A stretch of 64,000 nucleotides of DNA from a virus. This document shows, one piece after another, positions 25,936 through 34,242 of this stretch (position 1 is its first letter; each line of letters opens with the position of its first letter). The stretch spans positions 212,033 to 276,032 of the IMG/VR virus record IMGVR_UViG_3300005289_000016. One strand, given 5' to 3'. The notes below the pieces were generated by a model, which made no database searches, was not told where the DNA came from, and saw nothing but the letters and a program-made list of their open reading frames with translations. A program made the translations under genes and the position numbers.

Positions 25936-26316
25936 ATGTCTCAAGTAATGACCGTAAACCAGATCCGCATCCAACTGGCTGTCCGTACCGCATGGGAAGA
26001 CAAGATCCATGGTGGCGTATCGAAATGCATGCAACAGATCAGCGCAAGCTTTGCTCGCAAGATCAAAGGTGAAAGCGACATGACCTTCCGCCATAAGGCG
26101 CTGGGTGAGATCGTCAAACGCCTGAATATCAACAGCATCCCTAAGGACGCCAAGCATGCCTTGGCTGCCCTGGATGTCTGCGACAAGCTGCCACGTGAAA
26201 TCATCGGCAACAAGCTCGATGGTATCGCGTTCAACAGCGACGAGATGGCCATGAAGCTGGCTGACATCGCCTGGGAAGAAGGCGCTAAGCACGGCCTCGA
26301 ACCACACGTCTACTAA
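25936..26316 (+). CDS. Unknown 126-residue helical protein
   Basis: Helical and Lys-rich with no membrane segment and no recognised motif. An AGGAG site precedes the ATG. Member of the 24455-26540 operon. Confidence 0.55.
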   Translation: MSQVMTVNQIRIQLAVRTAWEDKIHGGVSKCMQQISASFARKIKGESDMTFRHKALGEIVKRLNINSIPKDAKHALAALDVCDKLPREIIGNKLDGIAFNSDEMAMKLADIAWEEGAKHGLEPHVY

Positions 26317-26327
26317 GGACTGCCACC

Positions 26328-26540
26328 ATGTGCAACAAATGCAGACCCCCTGTTACTGCCGCGTACTTCATCGACGACAAAGGTAACAAACGCGACATCA
26401 GCGAGCTCTCGCAAGTCATCGACGAGGTGGTGTTCCCTAAGCCGACTCCCGAACAGGCAAAAGCGTTCGAAGAGTTCTACGAGGCCATGAAGGACCATCC
26501 ACCGACACACGTTTACGCGTTGGATATACCCGACGAGTAA
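26328..26540 (+). CDS. Small protein with an N-terminal CxxC
   Basis: A 70-residue acidic protein that begins MCNKCRPP. The single CxxC may bind a metal or be redox active, but no second pair is present. It is the last gene before the terminator at 26550. Function unknown. Confidence 0.5.
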   Translation: MCNKCRPPVTAAYFIDDKGNKRDISELSQVIDEVVFPKPTPEQAKAFEEFYEAMKDHPPTHVYALDIPDE

Positions 26541-26549
26541 CACCATTAA

Positions 26550-26579
26550 GAAAAGAGCCTTCGGGTTCTTTTCTTTTTC
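26550..26579 (+). terminator. Rho-independent terminator
   Basis: A 10-bp stem GAAAAGAGCC with loop TTCG runs into CTTTTTCT. Confidence 0.85.
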
Positions 26580-26596
26580 TAACCAAGGGAATCAAC

Positions 26597-27337
26597 ATGA
26601 AACCAGAACGCTTGATCGTAGAGTGCCGAGGCAATCAAATCGGTCTCGAAGAACGCCTCCTCATGCAGCATGCTGAGGCCCACGACATCCCGGTGAAGAT
26701 CTATTACGAGAAGCACATGGCTCGTAACCAGATCCCACTGTCATCCACTGATCTGGTAGCGGGGAGTGTCCCTTTCATCAAGCATGCATTGCGTCAGTTC
26801 GGAAAGGAATTGCCTCCTGAGGATTCTTACCCTGAATGTTTGCACCATCACCTGCACCGAAAGGTTGCAAAGATGGATACGCTGCGAGATGCAAAGAACC
26901 TGATCGACGATGTCGGCTCGCACTTTGTTAAACCCGTCACCCTGAAACGTTTCACAGGCTTTGTCACCTGCGACTCCATGGACCCTCGATTCAATGGGGC
27001 GTCGGATAAAATGCCAGTGTGGGTAGGTAAGGTAGTTGAGTTCGTCAGCGAATGGCGATGCTACGTGGCTAACGGTTGCCTGCTCGATATACGTTTTGCC
27101 GATCATGGCGGGGATCGTAAGATCAAGCCTAACCGCGGCATCATCCTAGATGCTGTACGTGACCTGACAGAGTGCGCAGCGCCTGCCGGTTACGCGGTGG
27201 ACTTCGGTGTACTGTCTACTGGGCAGACTGCTCTGGTTGAACTCAACGATGGATTCTCCATCGGTGCGTACGATGGCATTGAACCTGGCATCTATTGGGA
27301 AGTCATCCAAGCCCGTTGGCAAGAGCTGATTGGCTAA
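26597..27337 (+). CDS. ATP-grasp family protein
   Basis: A 246-residue protein with the order of an ATP-grasp fold: FVKPVTLKRFTGFV (about 113-126, the nucleotide-binding strand and loop with Lys), EWRCYVANG (about 151-159), and VDFGVLSTG then LVELNDGFSIGAYDG near the end (catalytic E-x-N). Such enzymes join a carboxylate to an amine using ATP. Compact phage and bacterial versions have been proposed as peptide ligases. It has its own terminator and lies beside the modification locus at 28-41 kb on the opposite strand, so a functional link is possible but unproven. Confidence 0.6.
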   Translation: MKPERLIVECRGNQIGLEERLLMQHAEAHDIPVKIYYEKHMARNQIPLSSTDLVAGSVPFIKHALRQFGKELPPEDSYPECLHHHLHRKVAKMDTLRDAKNLIDDVGSHFVKPVTLKRFTGFVTCDSMDPRFNGASDKMPVWVGKVVEFVSEWRCYVANGCLLDIRFADHGGDRKIKPNRGIILDAVRDLTECAAPAGYAVDFGVLSTGQTALVELNDGFSIGAYDGIEPGIYWEVIQARWQELIG

Positions 27338-27345
27338 GCGGCATA

Positions 27346-27388
27346 AGAGGGAGCCCTAGGGCTCCCTCTCACGTCTTTCTTTTTTCTT
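27346..27388. terminator. Terminator between convergent genes
   Basis: AGAGGGAGCCC and its exact complement form an 11-bp palindrome, followed on the plus strand by CTTTCTTTTTTCTTTG. Confidence 0.8.
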
Positions 27389-27390
27389 TG

Positions 27391-28116
27391 TTACGCCACC
27401 CGAAGGTTGTTCGGGTGCAGGCCGTCCACGTACTTCTGAGCCACCTTGGCAGCAGCTTCAGCTTTGGTGATCAGACCATCGCGGTTGGCATCCAGGCCCT
27501 TGTTCTGAAGGTAGGCCTTGGTCTTGGTGTTCGCTTCACTGAACAGCACGTAGTCTTCAGGCTTGCCCACAGCAGTAGGTAGAAGTATCCTCATGTAGAT
27601 GTCACTGAGGGTCTTCAACTTGCCAGTGTACGGCTTGAAGAAGTTGTAGACGTAGTCGAGTTGTTGCTCGGCAGTCATCTTCAGCAACGCAGGGAGCGAG
27701 GTCTTCGAATCCTTCGCTGCCGCAGCGCCGAACTGAATCAGACCGTAGTACGGAGCACCTGCACCGTTGGCCACGGTAGGACTGAAGGTACCACCGGTCT
27801 CGAACGCCATGCAAGACATCAGCGTATCGGTACCGTCCCATGGCAAGGCCAGATCGGTAGCGATCTTGTTGGTCTTGCGCAGGAACTCATCGGAGACCTT
27901 GGCAGACCACGCAGGAGCCTTGCAGTAAGCGAACAGGGTCGCATTGATACCATCGGCAGCCGTCGATGGCTTCGACATGTTCACGGCCTTACGGCGAGCG
28001 TTCAGGAAGGCACCGTGGGATGCCCCACCCCAGATACCGTCGATGACGCCAGCGTAGAAACCCAGCGCTTTGAGGTTACGCTGAAGTTCCTTCAGTTGTT
28101 CTTTAGTTGCCGCCAT
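27391..28116 (-). CDS. Endolysin: PG-binding plus transglycosylase-like domain
   Basis: A 241-residue lysin for cell-wall degradation at the end of infection. The N-terminus (about 5-45; LKELQRNLKALGFYAGVIDG) is a peptidoglycan-binding repeat domain. The central and C-terminal part looks like a lysozyme/transglycosylase domain, with a likely catalytic E106 in MAFETGG and the YYGLIQFG motif. The domain order matches phiKZ gp144. Unusually, residues 209-220 (DANRDGLITKAE) form a perfect 12-residue EF-hand calcium loop. No signal peptide is seen, so a holin is needed. It is the last gene of the minus-strand block that starts with the tail fibres, so it is expressed late. Confidence 0.8.
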   Translation of the reverse strand: MAATKEQLKELQRNLKALGFYAGVIDGIWGGASHGAFLNARRKAVNMSKPSTAADGINATLFAYCKAPAWSAKVSDEFLRKTNKIATDLALPWDGTDTLMSCMAFETGGTFSPTVANGAGAPYYGLIQFGAAAAKDSKTSLPALLKMTAEQQLDYVYNFFKPYTGKLKTLSDIYMRILLPTAVGKPEDYVLFSEANTKTKAYLQNKGLDANRDGLITKAEAAAKVAQKYVDGLHPNNLRVA

Positions 28117-28750
28117 TGTTGATACCCTCGAGGTAGGCTTGCATGGCCGGGTAGCAGTCCCGGAGTTTGGCGAAGGAGTAGTTGCTCATCTGCGCCTGGA
28201 TCATCTGGTCATCACGACCCGTCAGACGCCAGTCAAAGCGAAGACCTTCTTGCACCAGAGTCAGAGGGGTGTTGGCACCGGCCTCGTACTTGGTGATGTG
28301 GACCGCGTTGGCGTAATCCCACGGCGACTTCTGTAGCAGACGCCATGCCGCAGAGCTGGCCACTTGTTCCGCCGATTCCTGAGCAAAGGACAGCAGGGAC
28401 ATTGGCTCAGCCAGCACCTTGTTGTTCAGGAAGTCGTTGACGATGGCATCTTCAAGGTACAGCAGCTTAGGCGTGATGGTGCCCTTGGTGCGGAAGTACA
28501 GCTTGGTGATACCTGGACGCTGGCGAGGGATGTACGGTTGAACATCACCGCCCAGATGCGGAGCAGGTTGACCTTCTGGCCACCATTCGATGGTGTAGCC
28601 GACGATGGCGTATTGCAGATCGCTCAGGTAGTTGAAGACAGTGGCGTCTTTGATGCGGCAGTTGGCACGCAGTTGCACACCGGAGTTGTCCAGCAGGCGA
28701 ATGGTGCGGAAGTGACCGCGGTCCGGACCTGTGTAGAGTTCGTCAGCCAT
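28103..28750 (-). CDS. Unknown protein between oxygenases and endolysin
   Basis: A 215-residue protein, not recognised. It is rich in aromatic residues and Arg and has a beta-type N-terminal half. It overlaps the endolysin start by 14 bases and follows the oxygenase 28753-29304 with a 2-base gap, so it is in the same transcript. It could be a substrate or a structural protein; nothing in the sequence decides. Confidence 0.5.
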   Translation of the reverse strand: MADELYTGPDRGHFRTIRLLDNSGVQLRANCRIKDATVFNYLSDLQYAIVGYTIEWWPEGQPAPHLGGDVQPYIPRQRPGITKLYFRTKGTITPKLLYLEDAIVNDFLNNKVLAEPMSLLSFAQESAEQVASSAAWRLLQKSPWDYANAVHITKYEAGANTPLTLVQEGLRFDWRLTGRDDQMIQAQMSNYSFAKLRDCYPAMQAYLEGINNGGN

Positions 28751-28752
28751 GG

Positions 28753-29304
28753 TTACGCCTTGAAGTGGAAGTCATTGATCAGCGACAACCGCAGTTGCGC
28801 AGGGTTAGCAGCAACGCTGTGCTGGATGTAGCTCGGCATCAGCCACAAGTCACCAGCTTTCGGCGAGATGTAGTGTTCGCCGAAGTGCGAGTCACGCACA
28901 GCACGCGGATAACCACGCGATGCATTGAAACGCGGGTCGATTAGCGACATGCCGGCTTGGGAATCTTCCGGGTAGTACACACTGGTCAGGCAGGAGTTGC
29001 CATGTAGGTGTGCACTCAGACCTTCCTGATGATCGAAGGCCTTGCCGAAGGTGTCGATCATGACTTCTTTCGGCATGACGTTGAAGATCTTCTGGATGTA
29101 GTCTTCGGCCACAGGACGCAGGATCACGTCACGGAAGTGAGTCAGGGCCGGGAACATCTCAGGGGTGATTTCCAGCGGAGTCTGCGAGTTCCGAGGGGAC
29201 ATGCAGTGCAGCTGATGGATCTCATCAATGAGGGCCGCGTTATCCACTTGGTCCAGCAGATTGACGTGACCGATCTCGATTTTCCATGGTTGGAAGAGTT
29301 TCAT
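28753..29304 (-). CDS. 2OG-Fe(II) oxygenase-like protein, copy 1
   Basis: A 183-residue protein with the pattern of small phage/bacterial 2-oxoglutarate and iron dependent oxygenases: an HLHGNSCLTSVYYP strand with iron-binding His, a DPR turn, then PKAGDLWLMPSYIQHSV with the distal His, and LRLSLIND with the 2OG-binding Arg. Members hydroxylate proteins or small molecules. It is one of three adjacent paralogues and is read late with the endolysin. The likely role is side-chain hydroxylation in the radical SAM locus (inference). Confidence 0.65.
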   Translation of the reverse strand: MKLFQPWKIEIGHVNLLDQVDNAALIDEIHQLHCMSPRNSQTPLEITPEMFPALTHFRDVILRPVAEDYIQKIFNVMPKEVMIDTFGKAFDHQEGLSAHLHGNSCLTSVYYPEDSQAGMSLIDPRFNASRGYPRAVRDSHFGEHYISPKAGDLWLMPSYIQHSVAANPAQLRLSLINDFHFKA

Positions 29305-29318
29305 TGAACGTCCCTATG

Positions 29319-29876
29319 TCAGTTGGGGTCGAGGAAGTAATCGTTGACGAAGGAGAGGCGTAGCTCATCCCGAACGGGGTTAACCGAATGCAGGATGTAA
29401 CTTGGGATGATGTACACATCCCCAGCCTTAGGCTCGATCCGGTAGTTACCGAAGTGTCCACGACTGATGTGGCTTGGATAACCACGAGCAGCATTGCCCC
29501 GCGGGTCAACCAAGACCAGACGTGACGCAGCATCAACCGGATACATCACCACAGTCAGACTCGACATAGCGTGGATGTGATGTTCGAGGTCTGCTCCGTC
29601 CTGGATACATACACATTGCGACAAAATGTCGACATCCGCAGCTTCAAGGCTCAGGTCGAACTCAGTGCGAATGTACTCAAGGACTTTCGGAGTGATGCAG
29701 CGATCACGCAGGTCCACCAGATCCGCTACCTCAGGAGCGTTGGGATCAACGGATACGAAGCTGCCGTTGACTTGCATGCTGTTGGCCAAGATAGCACCAA
29801 CGATGAGATCAAGGTCCACCTGATCAGCAATGTTGAACTTACCGATGGTGGTGGTCCAAGGTTGGATACGTTCCAT
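29319..29876 (-). CDS. 2OG-Fe(II) oxygenase-like protein, copy 2
   Basis: A 185-residue paralogue of its neighbours. The same motif order appears: HHIHAMSSLTVVMYP, then DPRGNAARGYP, GHFGNYRIEPKAGDVYIIP, SYILHSV and LRLSFVNDY. Iron-binding His and the distal Arg are kept. Extra Cys in the middle (CVCIQDGAD) set it apart from copies 1 and 3. Three divergent but intact copies suggest different targets or positions on one target. Confidence 0.65.
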   Translation of the reverse strand: MERIQPWTTTIGKFNIADQVDLDLIVGAILANSMQVNGSFVSVDPNAPEVADLVDLRDRCITPKVLEYIRTEFDLSLEAADVDILSQCVCIQDGADLEHHIHAMSSLTVVMYPVDAASRLVLVDPRGNAARGYPSHISRGHFGNYRIEPKAGDVYIIPSYILHSVNPVRDELRLSFVNDYFLDPN

Positions 29877-29878
29877 GG

Positions 29879-30442
29879 TCAGAGATCCGTGATGACGTAG
29901 TATTCGTGCAGCAATGAGAGACGGGTAGCCTCGTCGACATTGGGCACACTGTGTTGGACATAGCTCGGGAAGATCAGCACATCGCCCGCTTTCGGACTGA
30001 CTTTGAAGTTGGCAAAGTGCGGGCTATTGCGCATGCGCTTGGGATAGCCACGACAAGCATTGCCTTTCGGGTCGAACATGACCAACGAATTGGTCGAGTC
30101 GCTTGGGTAGCAGATGGCAGAGATCACAGAGCCAGGATGGTAGTGCGGAAACAGACCTTGCCCTTCAGGAATCCACTTGCCGTTGGTGTCGACGTGGAAT
30201 TCATTGATGTTGAACGCAAAGTGTTCCTTGGCGTACTCCATCACCTTGGGTGTAATGATCCGGTCCCGCATCTCGAGGATGATCGGGAAGAGTTCCCTGT
30301 TCTTGATGACCAGTTGACGATCGTCTTCTCCGTCAGTCATTGCAAACAACGACAGGACTTCATCAGCATACGCTGCCATGTCGAACTGATCGGCTACGTT
30401 GAACCGCACCAATGGAACAGACCACAGGTTGAGTGTTTCCAT
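29879..30442 (-). CDS. 2OG-Fe(II) oxygenase-like protein, copy 3
   Basis: A 187-residue third paralogue, with FPHYHPGSVISAICYP, DPKGNACRGYP, HFANFKVSPKAGDVLIFP, SYVQHSV and TRLSLLHEY. It begins METLNLWSVPLVRFNVADQ, aligned with the openings of copies 1 and 2. All three start with a W and a short strand before a conserved (N/A)xxDQ. It is separated by 2 bases from each neighbour, so it is strictly co-expressed. Confidence 0.65.
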   Translation of the reverse strand: METLNLWSVPLVRFNVADQFDMAAYADEVLSLFAMTDGEDDRQLVIKNRELFPIILEMRDRIITPKVMEYAKEHFAFNINEFHVDTNGKWIPEGQGLFPHYHPGSVISAICYPSDSTNSLVMFDPKGNACRGYPKRMRNSPHFANFKVSPKAGDVLIFPSYVQHSVPNVDEATRLSLLHEYYVITDL

Positions 30443-30444
30443 GG

Positions 30445-30873
30445 TTACTCCGTGAGGGATGCGATCCCTTCCTCAGTGCACTCGAGCAGACAGTACTTGA
30501 CCGACTTGGGAGCCCAGCCGCCTTTGATCCAGTCCGGCATGTCTTTCAACCGTTTTAAGATCGCTTCGTACGTTTCTGGATCGCAACTGTACGGGACGAA
30601 GTACGGGTCCTGATTAAGGAACAGGTCCTTGTCGTCGAGGATGGTCCGAACAGGCAGGTTGTAGAGATCACACAGCGTGAAGGCGTAGATGATGGCCACG
30701 GCGTAACTCTTAGCCGGGTACACCAACGGGAATTCAGCCTTCTGGAAGTACGCCAAGGCGTTCTCTACTAGCTCACCACTTTCGACGAACTCCATCAGGG
30801 AGAAATCGTCAGTGTGCTCGGTGACCAGCAGATTATAGAGCTGCTGGTATTCTTTATAAGGGAGAGTGTGCAT
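30445..30873 (-). CDS. Unknown 142-residue protein in the radical SAM locus
   Basis: The second of two adjacent ATGs (30873) has the better spacing from AGAGGA. It is a helical, Tyr-rich protein with no recognised motif. It overlaps the end of radical SAM gene 1 by 20 bases. It could be a partner or recognition protein for the enzymes around it. Confidence 0.5.
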   Translation of the reverse strand: MHTLPYKEYQQLYNLLVTEHTDDFSLMEFVESGELVENALAYFQKAEFPLVYPAKSYAVAIIYAFTLCDLYNLPVRTILDDKDLFLNQDPYFVPYSCDPETYEAILKRLKDMPDWIKGGWAPKSVKYCLLECTEEGIASLTE

Positions 30874-31918
30874 CATGTTCCTCTTTGGTCATCAGATCCC
30901 AGCGGTTCTTCATGTCGATGAGGCATTTTTCAGAACCCGTTTCTTCCATCAGGCGCTGAACGTCACACCGTGAACAACTATCGAGGAAACAGCAGTCGCC
31001 ACACTCAGGATGTGCACTGTATTTCTCAAGGTTACGGTAGTACGCTTCTTGCCGGTCTGCGATCACAGCTTCGGCAGTCCACGGCTTTGCCAGCTTGAAG
31101 TTGTCTTTGTAGATGGTGAGGTTCTCTACCAACACAATGGTCGAATAGAGGGAGCCGCCACGGTAGGTGAATTCATACCCTTCCTTGTTGCCTGGAATCA
31201 ATGGTACAAATTCAACGGTATTCACACGCTCTTTTGCAAAGTCAGCGAATACCTTCAGATCTCGCTTGAACCGCTCGGCATTCATGATGTTGTCGAAGCC
31301 TTGGCGGGCTGCCACAAAGGGGAACTCAATCACCTTGTGGATACCTTCGCCGAAGTCCATGTAGCGGATCTTCTTGAACGCCTCGTCGCTGAAGTGAGCA
31401 AGGTTACCTTCCTCGACGTTGATGGTGGCATACAGGCGACTGAACTCTGCTTTCTTCATCATGCCTTTGAATCGCGCAAGGCGATCCTTGAGGATGGCGA
31501 CGTATTTGTCGTTGCAGATATTCTTCAAGGTGATGGGTGTGCCAACGTTGACATACTTGCCGGGCATCAACTCATCCATCAACTCAGCGACTTCTTCCAG
31601 ATGGCGATCATGGAGCATCGCCATGTTGATCGTCAGCACTTTAAAGTGAGCAGCGATCTTGCGAAACGATGGGTGGCGCAATACCTGAAACCCGTTGTCC
31701 GCACTGGTAATGTCGGTCGGCCCTAACTTGAGTTCCAGCAGACGGAAGTCGTGGGCTTTCAAGTCTTCGAGCAACGCTTCCAAATCAGCCGTGTCTTCAT
31801 CAGACATGTCGAAGGGAGCGAAGTTCTTCTCGACAGTACAGCCGGGGCAGCTATAGCCACACCCCTTGAGGACTTCCAGACCCAAGTTAAAGGTCTGGGA
31901 TACACGTTCACTGAACAT
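30854..31918 (-). CDS. Radical SAM protein 1
   Basis: A 354-residue radical SAM enzyme. C20-x3-C24-x2-C27 (KGCGYSCPGC) should hold the 4Fe-4S cluster that cleaves S-adenosylmethionine. A C-terminal Cys group (CGDCCFLDSCSRC, then KCLI) suggests extra clusters, as in SPASM or twitch domains. LKLGPTDITSA in the middle and KPWTAEAV near the end are shared with radical SAM protein 2, so the two are a tandem duplication. Such enzymes commonly make C-S or C-C bonds or epimerise residues in peptides. Confidence 0.75.
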   Translation of the reverse strand: MFSERVSQTFNLGLEVLKGCGYSCPGCTVEKNFAPFDMSDEDTADLEALLEDLKAHDFRLLELKLGPTDITSADNGFQVLRHPSFRKIAAHFKVLTINMAMLHDRHLEEVAELMDELMPGKYVNVGTPITLKNICNDKYVAILKDRLARFKGMMKKAEFSRLYATINVEEGNLAHFSDEAFKKIRYMDFGEGIHKVIEFPFVAARQGFDNIMNAERFKRDLKVFADFAKERVNTVEFVPLIPGNKEGYEFTYRGGSLYSTIVLVENLTIYKDNFKLAKPWTAEAVIADRQEAYYRNLEKYSAHPECGDCCFLDSCSRCDVQRLMEETGSEKCLIDMKNRWDLMTKEEHDAHSPL

Positions 31919-32936
31919 ACTGCAACCCCACTAGGCAGTCTTTGATTGACATGTGTTGCATGATCGCGCTGATGCCCTTCTCAGAGCAGCTACTGATGTA
32001 GGGGCACGTCATACAGGGCGTGTCCTTCAAGTACTCCAGAGACGCATCCAGAGCCTTCTGACGCACTGTCAAGAGGTTCTCCATGGTCCATGGCTTAGGG
32101 ATGGTGAACTCGTCGTCTAGGAACGGGCAATCATCCTTCAAGAAAGGCACCCAGTACAGCTTACCGTCGGTGTACAGCAAGTTGCACATGGTCCCAGTGT
32201 CATAATGCAGGTCTGGGTTACGTCGACGTTCATCCTGACCTTCAAGCTCAGAGTAGTACTGCGTGATGCGGTAACTCATGCGCTTGATCTGCTCACTCAC
32301 CATCAGGGTCTTTTGTTTAACCCGACCGTAAGGGATGTTCAGGATGTCATCTTTGTCCACAGGGAACTCAACGTCAAACCCAGCCCGCATGAACTCCTCG
32401 AACTTGTCGTCCACGGTGTCCTGCGTGCAACTGATAACAAAGCCAGCCTCATTCAAGTACGCCGATTGCATGGTGTTCTTGATGTGGGAAAGCTTCTTAC
32501 CCACCATGTTGCCGAACTTCTCATTGCGGAAGAAGTACGGCGCAGCAGGGATCAGGAAGCGGATAGGCTTACCTGGCACTGATTGATCGATCTCAGCACA
32601 CATACTCGTGTACTTGTCCATGTTCGTCTCAAGGAACGCTGCGTTGAACGTCACCTGATGGAACATCTGAGCCATCTCTTGGAACTCAGGATGGGCCATG
32701 ACCTCATCTTTGTTGCTGGCAGTCATGTAGTCGGTAGGGCCGACACCCAGATCGAACGCCACGTAACCTGCTGTGGTCATTTCCGTCAGCAGGTCCTTCA
32801 GGGCAGCGAGGTCATTGACATCACCGCCCATGGCCTTGTCGATCATGCATCCGGGACAGACGTGTCCGCACCCTCGGAATAGATCAAGCGTGATTTCCAG
32901 CCGCTGTCTGTGCTGGACGAAGTGTGGAGATTCCAT
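31908..32936 (-). CDS. Radical SAM protein 2
   Basis: A 342-residue paralogue of protein 1, with C23-x3-C27-x2-C30 (RGCGHVCPGC), LGVGPTDYMTAS, KPWTMENLL and a C-terminal Cys group (CMTCPYISSC, then DCLV). It overlaps gene 1 by 11 bases and the upstream radical SAM gene 3 by 94 bases, an unusually long overlap for this genome. It probably acts on the same kind of substrate as protein 1. Confidence 0.75.
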   Translation of the reverse strand: MESPHFVQHRQRLEITLDLFRGCGHVCPGCMIDKAMGGDVNDLAALKDLLTEMTTAGYVAFDLGVGPTDYMTASNKDEVMAHPEFQEMAQMFHQVTFNAAFLETNMDKYTSMCAEIDQSVPGKPIRFLIPAAPYFFRNEKFGNMVGKKLSHIKNTMQSAYLNEAGFVISCTQDTVDDKFEEFMRAGFDVEFPVDKDDILNIPYGRVKQKTLMVSEQIKRMSYRITQYYSELEGQDERRRNPDLHYDTGTMCNLLYTDGKLYWVPFLKDDCPFLDDEFTIPKPWTMENLLTVRQKALDASLEYLKDTPCMTCPYISSCSEKGISAIMQHMSIKDCLVGLQYVQ

Positions 32937-33847
32937 TGGTCAAGTAACCCCTTGAAGCCGTTACAGGAGTGAGTCAGATCTTTCACCTCCCGAAGATGCT
33001 CAGAGAGGCAGTGACCCATGTAGTTACAGGAAGAGCAGTGACCATTGGTCGTGACTGCTTCTTTTTCTTTGGCACACCACGCAAGGTAACCAGCAACGCC
33101 ATCCACATCGAGGAAGAACTCGTTGTCATTGGCATCGAACTCAAGCACAGCCAGAGAGCCCGTCGGTGTGATGTAGAGGTGATCGTCACTGAAGGCATTA
33201 CGCGTACCTTCAGCCGCCTCTTTCACTTGCCGCTCATTCTCAAAGTAGAACTCTCGCTCAGGGTGTTCAATGACAGCCCAGACGAAACGCTCAAACTCAT
33301 CAAACGGCACGTTCTGGGCATTGGCCTGGTTCGTGCTGTAGGGTTTGATCTCGACGTCCTTTGCATTGGCCAGCATGTTCATGGTCTGCACGAACGTATC
33401 GACGCTCACGGTGTCCAGGAACTTGCGAGAGGCCAACGTCAGGATGGTGAAGGGACGCGTCAGCATGAAAAGGTTGTTCAACACCCGGTCATGCATCTCC
33501 CGTGCTTCAAAGTCATACGACACGCTGAGGTCGAAGTCCAAGTCCTCGGTGATCTCGTTGAGCAACGTGAGGTTCGAGACCAACACGATATCATCCAGAC
33601 CGTACCGGTGCAGGATCTCTTTCATCTCCAGCAGGTACTCGGGAGGCAACAGCAGGACTTCCCCACCGTAGATGTCGATGTGCCCAACGTCATAGTGCTC
33701 AAGGATCTCCAGCAGCCTTTCTTCAAAGACGCCCAAGTCCATGCGTGTCCGATCACCCAACTGCTCTGGTGTGAGATAACAGAACTCACAGCGCAGGTTA
33801 CAGTAGTAAGACGGGTTTACGCTGAGGTTGATTTTTGGCTTAGGCAT
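32843..33847 (-). CDS. Radical SAM protein 3
   Basis: A 334-residue protein with C16-x3-C20-x2-C23 (YYCNLRCEFCYL), a GGE-type SAM-binding turn (DIYGGEVLLLP), and a C-terminal Cys group (HCSSCNYMGHC, then SCNGF) like a SPASM domain. The last 30 residues are Ser/Thr-rich and polar. This tail is encoded by the 94-bp overlap with the next gene and may be a late extension. It is expected to modify a peptide or protein; the substrate is unknown. Confidence 0.75.
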   Translation of the reverse strand: MPKPKINLSVNPSYYCNLRCEFCYLTPEQLGDRTRMDLGVFEERLLEILEHYDVGHIDIYGGEVLLLPPEYLLEMKEILHRYGLDDIVLVSNLTLLNEITEDLDFDLSVSYDFEAREMHDRVLNNLFMLTRPFTILTLASRKFLDTVSVDTFVQTMNMLANAKDVEIKPYSTNQANAQNVPFDEFERFVWAVIEHPEREFYFENERQVKEAAEGTRNAFSDDHLYITPTGSLAVLEFDANDNEFFLDVDGVAGYLAWCAKEKEAVTTNGHCSSCNYMGHCLSEHLREVKDLTHSCNGFKGLLDQWNLHTSSSTDSGWKSRLIYSEGADTSVPDA

Positions 33848-34059
33848 TTGATAAGTTCTCGCTGGTAGGGATTCAATGGAACTCCCATGGAATCCTTCAT
33901 TACATCGAGGAAGTCATCCACGTTCTCGGTGCACCGTTTGATGACGACCTTCTTCAAGACCTCAGGGATCTGAAGCTTGAGTTCGTAGCCCGGTGGGAAG
34001 AAAGCCATTTGATCGACGATCATGGTCAAGTCCTCAGAGAATCGTGGAACCACTTTCAA
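33817..34059 (-). CDS. Small unknown protein in the radical SAM locus
   Basis: An 80-residue, mostly helical protein with mixed charge and two Cys. It overlaps its neighbours by 31 and 26 bases. Its size fits a substrate-recognition (RRE-like) partner or a precursor, but no RRE pattern can be claimed by eye. Confidence 0.5.
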   Translation of the reverse strand: MKVVPRFSEDLTMIVDQMAFFPPGYELKLQIPEVLKKVVIKRCTENVDDFLDVMKDSMGVPLNPYQRELIKCLSQKSTSA

Positions 34060-34240
34060 CTGACTTGGAATGTTTCATAGCCAGTTCATGGATGCTCTTG
34101 CGCAGGTCAACTTCGAAGTCGGCAAAGCCCACCGACGTCATGGTCAGTCCACGAGCCACCAGCTGACGTATGATCGCTTCGCCTTCCCGCTCGAGGGTGG
34201 TGGTAAGTTCTTTCTTCAGTTGTTCATGACCGTATTTCAT
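34034..34240 (-). CDS. Small helical protein in the radical SAM locus
   Basis: A 68-residue charged helical protein (HEQLKKELTTTLEREGEAI...). It lies 2 bases after radical SAM gene 4. It has no Cys or core-peptide pattern, so it is more likely a partner than a substrate. Function unknown. Confidence 0.5.
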   Translation of the reverse strand: MKYGHEQLKKELTTTLEREGEAIIRQLVARGLTMTSVGFADFEVDLRKSIHELAMKHSKSVESGSTIL

Positions 34241-34242
34241 GG

